Below are positions 1 through 6,783 of a stretch of DNA of 8,864 nucleotides, piece after piece. The stretch spans positions 1-8,864 of the forward strand of contig JAGWMH010000066.1 in NCBI GenBank assembly GCA_028871775.1, in the 5' to 3' direction. The notes below the pieces were generated by a model. That model made no database searches, was not told the origin of the DNA, and saw nothing but the letters and a program-made list of their open reading frames with translations. The translations under genes and the position numbers were made by a program. This DNA is from Betaproteobacteria bacterium. Its GTDB lineage: Bacteria > Pseudomonadota > Gammaproteobacteria > Burkholderiales > Gallionellaceae. Position 1 is the stretch's first letter; each line of letters opens with the position of its first letter.

Positions 1-36
1 GTCAAGGCGGGAATGGCTTTGAGCCGGTCGAAATGA
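1..36 (+). other. possible 3' end of an upstream gene (unassigned)
   Basis: The window opens inside a stretch that is open in two + frames. Frame 1 reads ten to eleven codons ending in LSRSK and stops at the TGA at 34-36. Frame 3 stays open to a TGA at 171-173, but from about position 46 it runs through the CACAGAG repeat, so its tail would be repeat-derived. An adaptor (membrane fusion) subunit is a common upstream neighbour of an RND permease. Too little is visible here to choose a frame or name a product. Confidence 0.25.
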
Positions 37-48
37 AACAACCTTTAG

Positions 49-162
49 CCACAGAGAACACAGAGGTCACAGAGAAAACCTATGGGTTGCCCAGTGATCA
101 TGTCCTATCCGGAAGGGGGAGGGAAGTTATGAGTGTTCATGCGCTCTCTGTGTTCTCTGTGG
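49..162. repeat. inverted pair of CACAGAG-type intergenic repeats
   Basis: CCACAGAGAACACAGAG at 49-65 is the exact reverse complement of CTCTGTGTTCTCTGTGG at 146-162: 17 bp arms separated by 80 bases. The left arm continues with a further degenerate unit (GTCACAGAG, 66-74), so the block is a short array of CACAGAG units facing an inverted copy. From general knowledge, repeats of this kind (encoding runs such as NHREHRE when read through) are scattered between genes in many proteobacteria. The arms could form a long-stem hairpin in the leader of the RND gene. No transposase is present, so any mobility would need help from elsewhere. Confidence 0.65.
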
Positions 163-210
163 TTTTGTATTGAGGTTTTGGGGTTGAGTAATTTTCGAGA
201 GTAAATATCA

Positions 211-3200
211 ATGGGTATCTCGGGACGTATCGCAAAATTCTTCCTGCATTCGCAGATGACGCCGCTGCTGGCGCTGGTGGCGGTGCTGCTGGGCTTGTTT
301 GCGGTGTTGGTGACGCCGCGCGAGGAAGAACCGCAGATCAACGTCACCATGGCGAACGTGCTGATCGCCTATCCCGGCGCATCCGCCCAGGATGTGGCGA
401 ATACCGTGGCGACGCCCGCCGAGCAGGTGCTGGCGCAGATCGCCGGGGTGGATCACGTGTACTCTGTGTCACAGCCCGGCATGGCGATACTTACCGTGCA
501 GTTCAAGGTAGGCGAGCAGCACATTCCCTCGCTGGTCAAGCTTTATGACGTCATTCATTCCCATGCAGACTGGCTGCCGCCGACACTGGGGGTTTTGCAG
601 CCCATCATCAAAGCCAAGGGCATCGACGATGTGCCGGTGGTCGCGTTCACCTTATGGCGCGAACAGGCGGTGGGCGGCAGTATCGAATTAACCCAGGTGG
701 CACATGCCATTGAAGCCGAATTAAAGCGCGTCCCGGGAACGCGCGAAGTAACAACCTTGGGGGCGACGCAACGCATGGTGCGGGTGCTGCTCGATCCGGA
801 GAGCCTGAATGCCTACCAGCTTTCGGTTCAGGATGTGCGCGCGGCATTGCAATCCGCCAATGTCTCGCAAAACGCCGGCAATCTGGTGCAAGGCAACCGC
901 GAAGTGCTGGTGCAGACCGGCAACTTTTTGAACGATGCCAATGAAGTGCAACAGCTGGTGGTCGGCGTGTCCGGCGGCAAGCCGGTTTTTCTGCGCGACA
1001 TCGCCAGTGTGCAGGACGGAGCGGATCAGCCGGGCAGTTATGTGTGGATGGGGACGGGGCCGGCTGCCGAAGACAAGCAGATCAGGGCCAGGGGCGAATT
1101 CACCGCGGTGACGATGGCGATTACCAAAAAACCCGGCGCGAATGCGGTTGAAATAGCCGACAGATTGCTGGCGCGGGTGAATGAACTCAAGGGTAGCGTG
1201 ATTCCCGCCGATGTGCAGGTCAGCACCACACGCAACTACGGCGAGACCGCCAACGACAAGGCGATGAAACTGATCAAGAAGCTGCTGTTTGCCACCCTGG
1301 CGGTGGTCGCCCTGGTGTGGTTCGCCATGGGGCGGCGCGAGGCGCTGGTGGTCGGCATCGCGGTGCTGCTGACACTGGCGGCGACCCTGTTTGCCTCGTG
1401 GGCGTGGGGGTTCACGCTGAATCGCGTGTCGCTGTTCGCGCTGATTTTCTCCATCGGGATCCTGGTTGATGACGCGATTGTGGTTGTTGAAAACATTCAT
1501 CGCCATCGCTCGATGGCAATGAATGTTTCGGCGGAGGCTCATGTCGGCGAAACCGACGTGAAGCCCGCGGATGCGGGCGGCCAGAGCCAAAATATCCATC
1601 GTCGTCGCGCACTGGCATCGCATCAATCGTTATCCGAGATCATTCCAGAGGCGGTCGACGAGGTGGGCAGCCCGACCATCCTGGCGACCTTCACCGTGAT
1701 CGCCGCATTGTTGCCGATGGCTTTCGTCAGCGGCTTGATGGGGCCGTACATGAGCCCGATCCCGATCAATGCCAGCATGGGCATGCTGATCTCGCTGGCG
1801 GTGGCGTTCGTCATCACGCCGTGGCTGGTGCTGCGTTTGGCGGGCGCGCATCATGAGACAGTGCAGGATGAGCGCGATACCGCTATTACTCGTTTCTTCC
1901 GCGCGCGGTTGAGCCCGTTCCTGAACGGCGTACATGGCAAGCCGGCGCGGCGCATGCTGTGGCTGGCGATTATCGGTGGTCTGCTGCTGGCGGTGTCGCT
2001 GGGGGTGGTGAAGCTGGTGATACTGAAAATGCTGCCGTTCGACAACAAGTCTGAATTCCAGGTGGTGGTGGACATGCCTACCGGCACCGCACTGGAGCAG
2101 ACCAGTGCGGTGCTGCACGAGATCGGCGGCTATCTGGCGACCGTGCCGGAAGTCACCGATTACGAGGCTTACGCGGGGGCGGCTTCGCCGATCAACTTCA
2201 ACGGTCTGGTGCGCCAGTATTACCTGCGCAGCGCGGCGGAGCAGGGCGACATCCAGGTCAACCTGCGCGACAAGCACCATCGCAGCCGCAGCAGCCATGA
2301 GATCGCCACCGCTGTGCTGGAGCCGATACAGAAAATCGCCAGCAGCCGGGGTGCGAAGGTGAAGGTGGTCGAAGTGCCGCCCGGCCCGCCGGTGATGTCG
2401 CCCATCGTGGCGGAAATTTACGGGCCGGATTACGAGGGCGCGCGCAAGGTTGCCGCCAAGGTGCGTGAGCAATTCGGCAAGACCGAAGGCATCGTCGGCA
2501 TCGACGATACTGTCACGGAACCCGCGCCCAAGTTGTTGCTGCAAGTGTTGCAAAGCAAGGCGGCGTTGCTGGGTGTCGCACCGCGCGACATCGTGGATGT
2601 GATCGGCGTGGCGTTGTCCGGCCAGGATGTCGCCTCGCTGCATGATGCCAGCGCAAAATACGCGCCGCCGTTGCGCATCGGCCTGCCTGCCGAACGGCGC
2701 AGCCGTATTGATGAGGTGCTGAAACTCAAGGTGCGCGCGCGCGATGGCGTGCTGGTGCCGCTTTCCGAGGTGGTGCAGATGATTCCGGTGCAGCGCGACT
2801 ACCCGATTTATCACAAGGATTTGCTGCCGGTGGTGTATGTATTCGGCGACATGGCGGGCAAACTGGATAGTCCGCTGTACGGCATGTTCGGCATCAACGG
2901 CAAGCTCAGCGGCACGGCACTGGAGCAGGGCGGCAACCTGGAGAGCTACTACTTCAGGCAACCCAGCGATCCCTACGCCGGCTACGCGCTGAAGTGGGAC
3001 GGTGAATGGCAGGTGACCTTCGAGACCTTCCGCGACATGGGCATCGCCTATGCGGTGGGGCTGGTGCTGATCTACCTGCTGGTGGTGGCGCAGTTCAAGT
3101 CTTATCTGGTGCCGCTGGTCATCATGGCGCCGATCCCGCTCACCATCATCGGCGTGATGCCGGGACACGCGCTGCTCGGTGCGCAATTTACCGCGACCTC

Positions 3201-3510
3201 GATGATCGGCATGATCGCGCTGGCCGGGATCATCGTGCGCAATTCGATCCTGCTGGTGGACTTCGTCAATCTGCAATTGCTTGAAGGAGTAGATCTACAA
3301 CGTGCCGTGATTGCGGCAGCCAGTGCGCGTGCGAAGCCCATCGTCCTGACCGGGCTGGCGGCAATGCTGGGTGCGCTGTTTATTCTGGATGACCCGATTT
3401 TTAACGGGCTGGCGATTTCCCTGATTTTCGGCATCCTGGTCTCCACCGTCCTGACGCTGGTGGTGATCCCGGTTTTGTATTACGCCACCCTGTACAAGAA
3501 ATTCCAGTAA
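211..3510 (+). CDS. RND efflux transporter permease subunit (AcrB superfamily)
   Basis: Inner-membrane, proton-driven pump subunit of a tripartite efflux system; the substrate cannot be told from sequence. The 1099 residues show the two-fold RND layout. TM1 is at about 17-35, followed by a large periplasmic porter loop to about 350. TM2-TM6 span about 357-542 and TM7 about 583-606, then a second periplasmic loop to about 940 and TM8-TM12 at about 943-1091. TM4 has the acidic pair D420-D421 in GILVDDAIVVVEN, the AcrB D407/D408 equivalents used for proton relay. In TM10 the AcrB lysine position appears as R1010 (VRNSILLVDF). The ATG at 211 fits the usual N-terminus of the family, with a GAGAG at 197-201 as a modest ribosome site. 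An odd hydrophilic stretch at about 434-468 follows TM4 and looks like an in-frame insertion. No adaptor or outer-membrane partner lies within the window. The family is sure; the subfamily is not. Confidence 0.95.
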   Translation: MGISGRIAKFFLHSQMTPLLALVAVLLGLFAVLVTPREEEPQINVTMANVLIAYPGASAQDVANTVATPAEQVLAQIAGVDHVYSVSQPGMAILTVQFKVGEQHIPSLVKLYDVIHSHADWLPPTLGVLQPIIKAKGIDDVPVVAFTLWREQAVGGSIELTQVAHAIEAELKRVPGTREVTTLGATQRMVRVLLDPESLNAYQLSVQDVRAALQSANVSQNAGNLVQGNREVLVQTGNFLNDANEVQQLVVGVSGGKPVFLRDIASVQDGADQPGSYVWMGTGPAAEDKQIRARGEFTAVTMAITKKPGANAVEIADRLLARVNELKGSVIPADVQVSTTRNYGETANDKAMKLIKKLLFATLAVVALVWFAMGRREALVVGIAVLLTLAATLFASWAWGFTLNRVSLFALIFSIGILVDDAIVVVENIHRHRSMAMNVSAEAHVGETDVKPADAGGQSQNIHRRRALASHQSLSEIIPEAVDEVGSPTILATFTVIAALLPMAFVSGLMGPYMSPIPINASMGMLISLAVAFVITPWLVLRLAGAHHETVQDERDTAITRFFRARLSPFLNGVHGKPARRMLWLAIIGGLLLAVSLGVVKLVILKMLPFDNKSEFQVVVDMPTGTALEQTSAVLHEIGGYLATVPEVTDYEAYAGAASPINFNGLVRQYYLRSAAEQGDIQVNLRDKHHRSRSSHEIATAVLEPIQKIASSRGAKVKVVEVPPGPPVMSPIVAEIYGPDYEGARKVAAKVREQFGKTEGIVGIDDTVTEPAPKLLLQVLQSKAALLGVAPRDIVDVIGVALSGQDVASLHDASAKYAPPLRIGLPAERRSRIDEVLKLKVRARDGVLVPLSEVVQMIPVQRDYPIYHKDLLPVVYVFGDMAGKLDSPLYGMFGINGKLSGTALEQGGNLESYYFRQPSDPYAGYALKWDGEWQVTFETFRDMGIAYAVGLVLIYLLVVAQFKSYLVPLVIMAPIPLTIIGVMPGHALLGAQFTATSMIGMIALAGIIVRNSILLVDFVNLQLLEGVDLQRAVIAAASARAKPIVLTGLAAMLGALFILDDPIFNGLAISLIFGILVSTVLTLVVIPVLYYATLYKKFQ
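1491..1617. repeat. in-frame palindromic insertion inside the RND permease gene
   Basis: Imperfect direct repeats at 1492-1518 and 1591-1617 (20 of 27 bases equal; peptides NIHRHRSMA and NIHRRRALA) lie exactly 99 bp, or 33 codons, apart. Three hairpins fill the interval. 1491-1528 has a 10 bp arm, one mismatch, then a 7 bp arm and a 2-base turn. 1540-1560 has an 8 bp stem including one G-T pair, with loop CGAAA. 1563-1578 pairs GCCCGC with GCGGGC around GGAT. A short GGCTC/GAGCC pair (1536-1540, 1584-1588) could enclose the last two. The encoded peptide (about S434-Q460) is hydrophilic and sits in the cytoplasmic TM4-TM5 loop, where related pumps, as I recall them, go directly from ENIHRH to the SLSEIIP-type helix. 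I infer a small REP/MITE-like element that kept the frame. Confidence 0.7.
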
Positions 3511-3625
3511 AATCCGCCGCACTCAATTATGTGGGCTTCGCCATGGAAGCAGGTGGGTTTGCACCTTGCTGCACGCGCAATAGCACTATGGCAAAGCCTG
3601 GCAGCAATGGGAGCGCCGGCTAAGA

Positions 3626-5614
3626 ATGGTGCAGTTCGCGTCGCTCGCAGCACTCCGGCAGCGTTTCCCCAGGATCGGTCTGGCTCACGCCAGCCTGGCA
3701 TGCGCCGGGTTGATGTGGGTCTTGCCCTTTCTGTATTTCTACCACGCCTATCCAATTACCACGTTTTATCAGGAATGGGGAGCGGTGGTGCTCGGCTTGT
3801 GCGCCATGCCCCTGCTGGTGACGCAACGCTATTGGCGGCAGCCGGAAATCCCGCGCAGCGTCCTGCTGCCCATGGGGTTGATGCTGCTTGTCCTGGTGCA
3901 GTTTGCTTTCGGCAAGATAGGCTATCTTAACCAGGCCCTGCTGTATGCCCTGTATCTGCTGTGGGCGGCGCTGCTGATCATGCTCGGCCATCGGCTGCGC
4001 GAAGAGTTGGGCCTGCCCGTGCTGGCTACCGCGCTGGCCGCATTTCTGCTGCTGGGGGCGGAATCGAACGCCCTGGTTGGTGTGTTGCAGCATTATCGCT
4101 GGCACACGTTTCTTGATACCGTGGTAGTAGTCAAGACTGGTTCCGCTGTGTTTGGCAACATGGCGCAACCCAATCACTTCGCTGATTACATCACGCTGGG
4201 GTTGATCTCGCTCGGCCTGCTGCACCTGCACTGGCGGCTGCGCATATGGCAGGTGGCAGTGCTGGCCGCGCCGTTGCTGTTTGTGCTGGTATTGAGCGGC
4301 TCGCGCAGCGCCTGGCTGTACCTGCTGTGCATGGCCGCTATGGCTTTCCTGTGGCAGCGGCGCGAGCGGAAGGGTGGAGTCGAAGACTCCGGGAACCCGC
4401 CGGTCTACCCCTTGCGGGTGCTGCGTGTGTTGTTGGGGCTTCAGCCCCTTAGTGTCAATTCCACACGCAGCTTGCTGCGTAGTGGATTGCCTGCCTTTGG
4501 TACAACCACGGCGTACCCCATGCGGGTGGACAAGTCATGCTTGCCGTTGCTGCATTACAGCCTTGCGCTGTTGCTGGGGTTCGGCTTGATGCACTTCGTG
4601 GTGCAGATCCCCTGGCTGGCGGGATCTACCGGCAGTGTAACCACCATGGAGCGCCTGGCCGAGGAGTTTGGCAGCAACGGCGCCGTAACCAGTGGCAGCA
4701 TTCGCCTGTATATATGGCACGAAGCGTGGCTGATCTTTACCCAATTCCCCTTGCTGGGCGCGGGATTCGGCCAGTTTGCCTGGCAGCATTTTCAGCTGGG
4801 GCCGGTGCTGCGCAACACCGGCATCACCGGTCTGTATAACAATGCGCATAATCTCGTGCTGCAGATTGCCGCGGAAATGGGCCTGGCCGGTCTGCTTATT
4901 CTGCTGGGCGCGCTGGTGCTGTGGCTCTGGCAGGCACGCCGTGCGCAATGCAGCATTTACCACTGGTGGGGATATGGCCTGCTTGCCGTGCTGGGCATCC
5001 ACAGCCTGCTGGAATATCCGCTGTGGTATGCCTATTTCCTGGGCGTGGCGGCGCTCGCACTGGGCATGTTTGAAAACACCACCTATCGCCTGGAATTGCG
5101 CGGTGTGGGACGCTGGTCGATCGCAGCCATATTGCTGCTTGGCGTGATGTCATTACAGCAGATGCTGCATGGCTACCGTAATATGGAAAAGGTGCTGGCC
5201 ATGCGCCCGGCATCTGCAACAGACAGCGAATATTCAAACCGCGTGCGTGAAAAACTGACGGCGCTATACGGCCAATCGTTGCTGCAACCTTATACTGAAT
5301 TGTTTATGAGTTCGATGATAGAAGTGGGTGCCGACCATCTTGCCGACAGGCGGGCATTGAACGAGAGCGTGATGCATTTCGTGCCGATCAGCCCGGTGGT
5401 GTATCGTGAGGCGCTGTTATTGGCGCTGTCCGGTGAACAGGCTGCTGCACAATTGCAGATGGAGCGCGCGATCTGGTCCTATCCCGGCGATTTCCCGAGG
5501 GCAAGTGAGGAATTGCGCACCCTGGCGCGGAAAGACCCCGCGCACTTTGCCGCTCTGCTAGAATTCGCGCTCCAAAAATACGAGGAGAGGCAGCGTGCAG
5601 TTCATACGGGATAA
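3626..5614 (+). CDS. O-antigen ligase/Wzy family protein, PglL-like O-oligosaccharyltransferase
   Basis: Polytopic inner-membrane glycosyltransferase predicted to move a lipid-linked glycan onto an acceptor, in PglL-type enzymes serine or threonine of pilins and other exported proteins. The 662 residues begin with many hydrophobic helices (from about residue 22). GNMAQPNHFADY at 177-188 is typical of PglL-type ligases. LSGSRSAW at 223-230 and NNAHNLVLQIAAEMG from 405, with H408, mark the Wzy_C-type core and large periplasmic loop. HSLLEYPLWY at 459-468 is another hallmark. From about residue 500 a soluble helical tail resembles the Wzy_C_2 region. The ATG at 3626 has a weak ribosome site, but an in-frame stop at 3581-3583 leaves no better upstream ATG. 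Residues about 249-305, between a membrane helix and the LLHYSLALLLGFG helix, look inserted. A WaaL-type lipopolysaccharide ligase or Wzy polymerase is the main alternative. The 3' end overlaps the rhodanese gene. Confidence 0.85.
   Translation: MVQFASLAALRQRFPRIGLAHASLACAGLMWVLPFLYFYHAYPITTFYQEWGAVVLGLCAMPLLVTQRYWRQPEIPRSVLLPMGLMLLVLVQFAFGKIGYLNQALLYALYLLWAALLIMLGHRLREELGLPVLATALAAFLLLGAESNALVGVLQHYRWHTFLDTVVVVKTGSAVFGNMAQPNHFADYITLGLISLGLLHLHWRLRIWQVAVLAAPLLFVLVLSGSRSAWLYLLCMAAMAFLWQRRERKGGVEDSGNPPVYPLRVLRVLLGLQPLSVNSTRSLLRSGLPAFGTTTAYPMRVDKSCLPLLHYSLALLLGFGLMHFVVQIPWLAGSTGSVTTMERLAEEFGSNGAVTSGSIRLYIWHEAWLIFTQFPLLGAGFGQFAWQHFQLGPVLRNTGITGLYNNAHNLVLQIAAEMGLAGLLILLGALVLWLWQARRAQCSIYHWWGYGLLAVLGIHSLLEYPLWYAYFLGVAALALGMFENTTYRLELRGVGRWSIAAILLLGVMSLQQMLHGYRNMEKVLAMRPASATDSEYSNRVREKLTALYGQSLLQPYTELFMSSMIEVGADHLADRRALNESVMHFVPISPVVYREALLLALSGEQAAAQLQMERAIWSYPGDFPRASEELRTLARKDPAHFAALLEFALQKYEERQRAVHTG
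4372..4540. repeat. in-frame cluster of palindromes inside the ligase gene
   Basis: Direct repeats TACCCCTTGCGGGTG (4406-4420) and TACCCCATGCGGGTG (4514-4528) differ by one base and lie 108 bp, or 36 codons, apart; they encode YPLRV (261-265) and YPMRV (297-301). Hairpins crowd this interval and its left flank. GGAGTC/GACTCC at 4376-4390 has loop GAA. ACCCGC/GCGGGT pairs 4395-4400 with 4414-4419. GGGGC/GCCCC at 4435-4448 has loop TTCA. CCACACGCAGC pairs with GCTGCGTAGTGG at 4461-4485 around TT, with one bulged A. GGTAC/GTACC pairs 4499-4503 with 4513-4517. The peptide is rich in R, S, P, G and T, unlike the hydrophobic protein on both sides. I infer a REP-like cluster or composite element tolerated in a predicted cytoplasmic loop. 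The exact borders are uncertain. Confidence 0.65.
5582..5590 (+). promoter_or_regulatory. ribosome binding site deciding the GTG start of the rhodanese gene
   Basis: GAGGAGAGG lies four bases upstream of the GTG at 5595, inside the end of the ligase gene. It is one of the strongest Shine-Dalgarno matches in the window. It supports the GTG start, which gives the N-terminal hydrophobic anchor expected for this rhodanese type. Confidence 0.7.
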
Positions 5615-6005
5615 CATCGGGCTGGTTTTGGTGGCGTGCCTGAGCGGCGTGATGCTGCTGTGGCCGCTATTTGGCAACCGCCTGCGCGGGGTGAAACAAG
5701 CGGGTATTGCCGAGGCGCTGCAACTGATCAACCACAAGAATGCACTCGTTCTGGATATACGCGAAGAGAACGAATTCAATGCGGGGCATATCCTGAATTC
5801 CAGGCTGATCCCGCTCGGCAAACTCAGCGAAAGCATCGGCGAACTGGAACGCTATCGCGAGCGCCCCATCGTGGTGGTATGCCGCAGCGGGCAGCGCACC
5901 ACCGCAGCCTGTGCGCTGCTGGGCAAGCAGGGTTTCGGTCAAGTGTATAATCTGGCGGGGGGCGTGCTGGCTTGGCAGAAGGCAGGCTTGCCGTTGGAGA
6001 AATGA
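5595..6005 (+). CDS. yibN: membrane-anchored rhodanese-like protein (YibN-like)
   Basis: Single-domain rhodanese of 136 residues, a family that carries sulfur as a persulfide on an active cysteine; the physiological acceptor is not known from sequence. A hydrophobic segment at about 8-26 should anchor it in the inner membrane with the domain in the cytoplasm. The active-site loop is CRSGQRT beginning at C96, after a strand VVV. Other family signs are LDIREENEFNAGHI and the closing NLAGGVLAWQKAGLP. The GTG start at 5595 has a strong ribosome site and overlaps the ligase gene by 20 bases. Its stop overlaps the grxC start (ATGA at 6002-6005), so the two are probably translationally coupled. The position before grxC and secB matches E. 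coli yibN, which supports the name. Confidence 0.88.
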   Translation: MQFIRDNIGLVLVACLSGVMLLWPLFGNRLRGVKQAGIAEALQLINHKNALVLDIREENEFNAGHILNSRLIPLGKLSESIGELERYRERPIVVVCRSGQRTTAACALLGKQGFGQVYNLAGGVLAWQKAGLPLEK

Positions 6006-6274
6006 GTTCGCGGGTGCTGATGTACTGCACCGAAGTATGCCCCTATTGCGTGCGGGCTGAACGCCTGCTGCGTGCCAAGGGAGTGGCGGAAATCGAGAAA
6101 ATCCGCGTTGACCTGCAACCGGAACTGCGCATGGTGATGATGCAAAAAACCGGGCGGCGCACCGTGCCGCAAATTTACATCGGTACACACCATGTCGGCG
6201 GCTATGACGACCTGGCTGCGCTGGAACGCAGCGGTGAATTGACCGGGCTATTGAATGCCGTAGCCGGTGATTGA
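6002..6274 (+). CDS. grxC: glutaredoxin 3
   Basis: Small cytoplasmic dithiol oxidoreductase that uses glutathione to reduce protein disulfides and mixed disulfides. The 90-residue length is normal for the GrxC type. The active site is CPYC at 13-16, the cis-proline motif is TVP at 54-56, and the glutathione-binding end is GGYDD at 66-70. A further cysteine, C9, precedes the active site. I chose the ATG at 6002 because it gives the usual start just before the first strand (RVLMYC); an in-frame upstream ATG at 5972 would add ten residues lying within the rhodanese gene. The GGAG at 5996-5999 is too close to the ATG to be a good ribosome site, so translation probably relies on ribosomes ending at the overlapping rhodanese stop. 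Confidence 0.93.
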   Translation: MSSRVLMYCTEVCPYCVRAERLLRAKGVAEIEKIRVDLQPELRMVMMQKTGRRTVPQIYIGTHHVGGYDDLAALERSGELTGLLNAVAGD

Positions 6275-6298
6275 TTCGGAAAATTTAAGGAAAAAATA

Positions 6299-6769
6299 AT
6301 GAGCGAAGCAACTGCACCACAGCAACCCCTGTTCAGCATCGAGAAGCTGTACGTAAAAGATCTGTCGCTGGAGATACCGCACGCGCCGGCCATTTTCCTG
6401 GAACGCGAGAGCCCGCAGATTGATTTGCAGTTGCACAGCCAGGCCAGCACCATTGATGAAGGGGTATTTGAAGTGACCATCACCGTTACGGTTACCGCCA
6501 AGCTGGCGGAAAAGGACAAGGTGATGTTCCTGATCGAGGCCAAGCAGGCGGGTATTTTCAAGATACACAACTTGCCGCTGGAAGAGCTGGATCCGGTGTT
6601 GGGGGTCGTCTGCCCCAATATCCTCTATCCCTATCTCAGGGAGGTGGTGTCTGACGTGTCGGTGCGCGCCGGGTTTGCGCCGGTGCTGCTCAGCCCGCTC
6701 AATTTCGACGCGCTGTACCAGCAGCAGAAACAACAACGGGTGGAAGCGGTACCCGCCACCACACACTGA
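6299..6769 (+). CDS. secB: protein-export chaperone SecB
   Basis: Cytoplasmic homotetrameric chaperone that keeps precursors unfolded and delivers them to SecA for Sec-dependent export. The 156-residue protein is normal in length. Recognisable family segments run in order: FSIEKLYVKDLSLEIPHAP near the N-terminus, a beta-rich central region with EGVFEVTITVTVTA, EAKQAGIF, and the well-conserved CPNILYPYLREVVSDVSVRAG helix before PVLLSPLNFDALY. The C-terminal tail is rich in glutamine, and I see no zinc-type SecA-binding motif in it. AAGG at 6287-6290 gives a well-spaced ribosome site for the ATG at 6299. The gene lies 24 bases after grxC, as in the classic grxC-secB pair. Confidence 0.97.
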   Translation: MSEATAPQQPLFSIEKLYVKDLSLEIPHAPAIFLERESPQIDLQLHSQASTIDEGVFEVTITVTVTAKLAEKDKVMFLIEAKQAGIFKIHNLPLEELDPVLGVVCPNILYPYLREVVSDVSVRAGFAPVLLSPLNFDALYQQQKQQRVEAVPATTH

Positions 6770-6783
6770 AATCACGCCAAAGC

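Noticed and set aside
1491..1617. Reading the repeats in the RND gene as a CRISPR array or a broken gene
   Set aside because: There are only two diverged repeat copies with no further spacers, and the host frame runs through without a stop, so neither an array nor a pseudogene fits.
1630..3276. Long antisense open frame of 548 codons, and another at 721-1626, inside the RND gene
   Set aside because: Both are opposite a clear RND permease and their translations are dominated by H, R, Q and A, as expected from the GC-biased codon pattern of the real gene. No domain or ribosome site is recognisable.
3511..3625. Possible promoter between the RND and ligase genes
   Set aside because: TTGCTG at 3566-3571 and TATGGC at 3587-3592 are only 15 bases apart and the -10 match is weak. 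I see no convincing promoter or terminator in this 115-base spacer.
3529..3930. Open + frame of 133 codons overlapping the start of the ligase gene
   Set aside because: It lies mostly out of frame within the ligase, has no recognisable domain, and its hydrophobicity pattern is poor compared with the ligase frame.
5972..6001. Upstream start for grxC
   Set aside because: It would add ten residues encoded inside the rhodanese gene, and glutaredoxins of this type begin just before the first strand. The ATG at 6002 with the ATGA overlap fits better.
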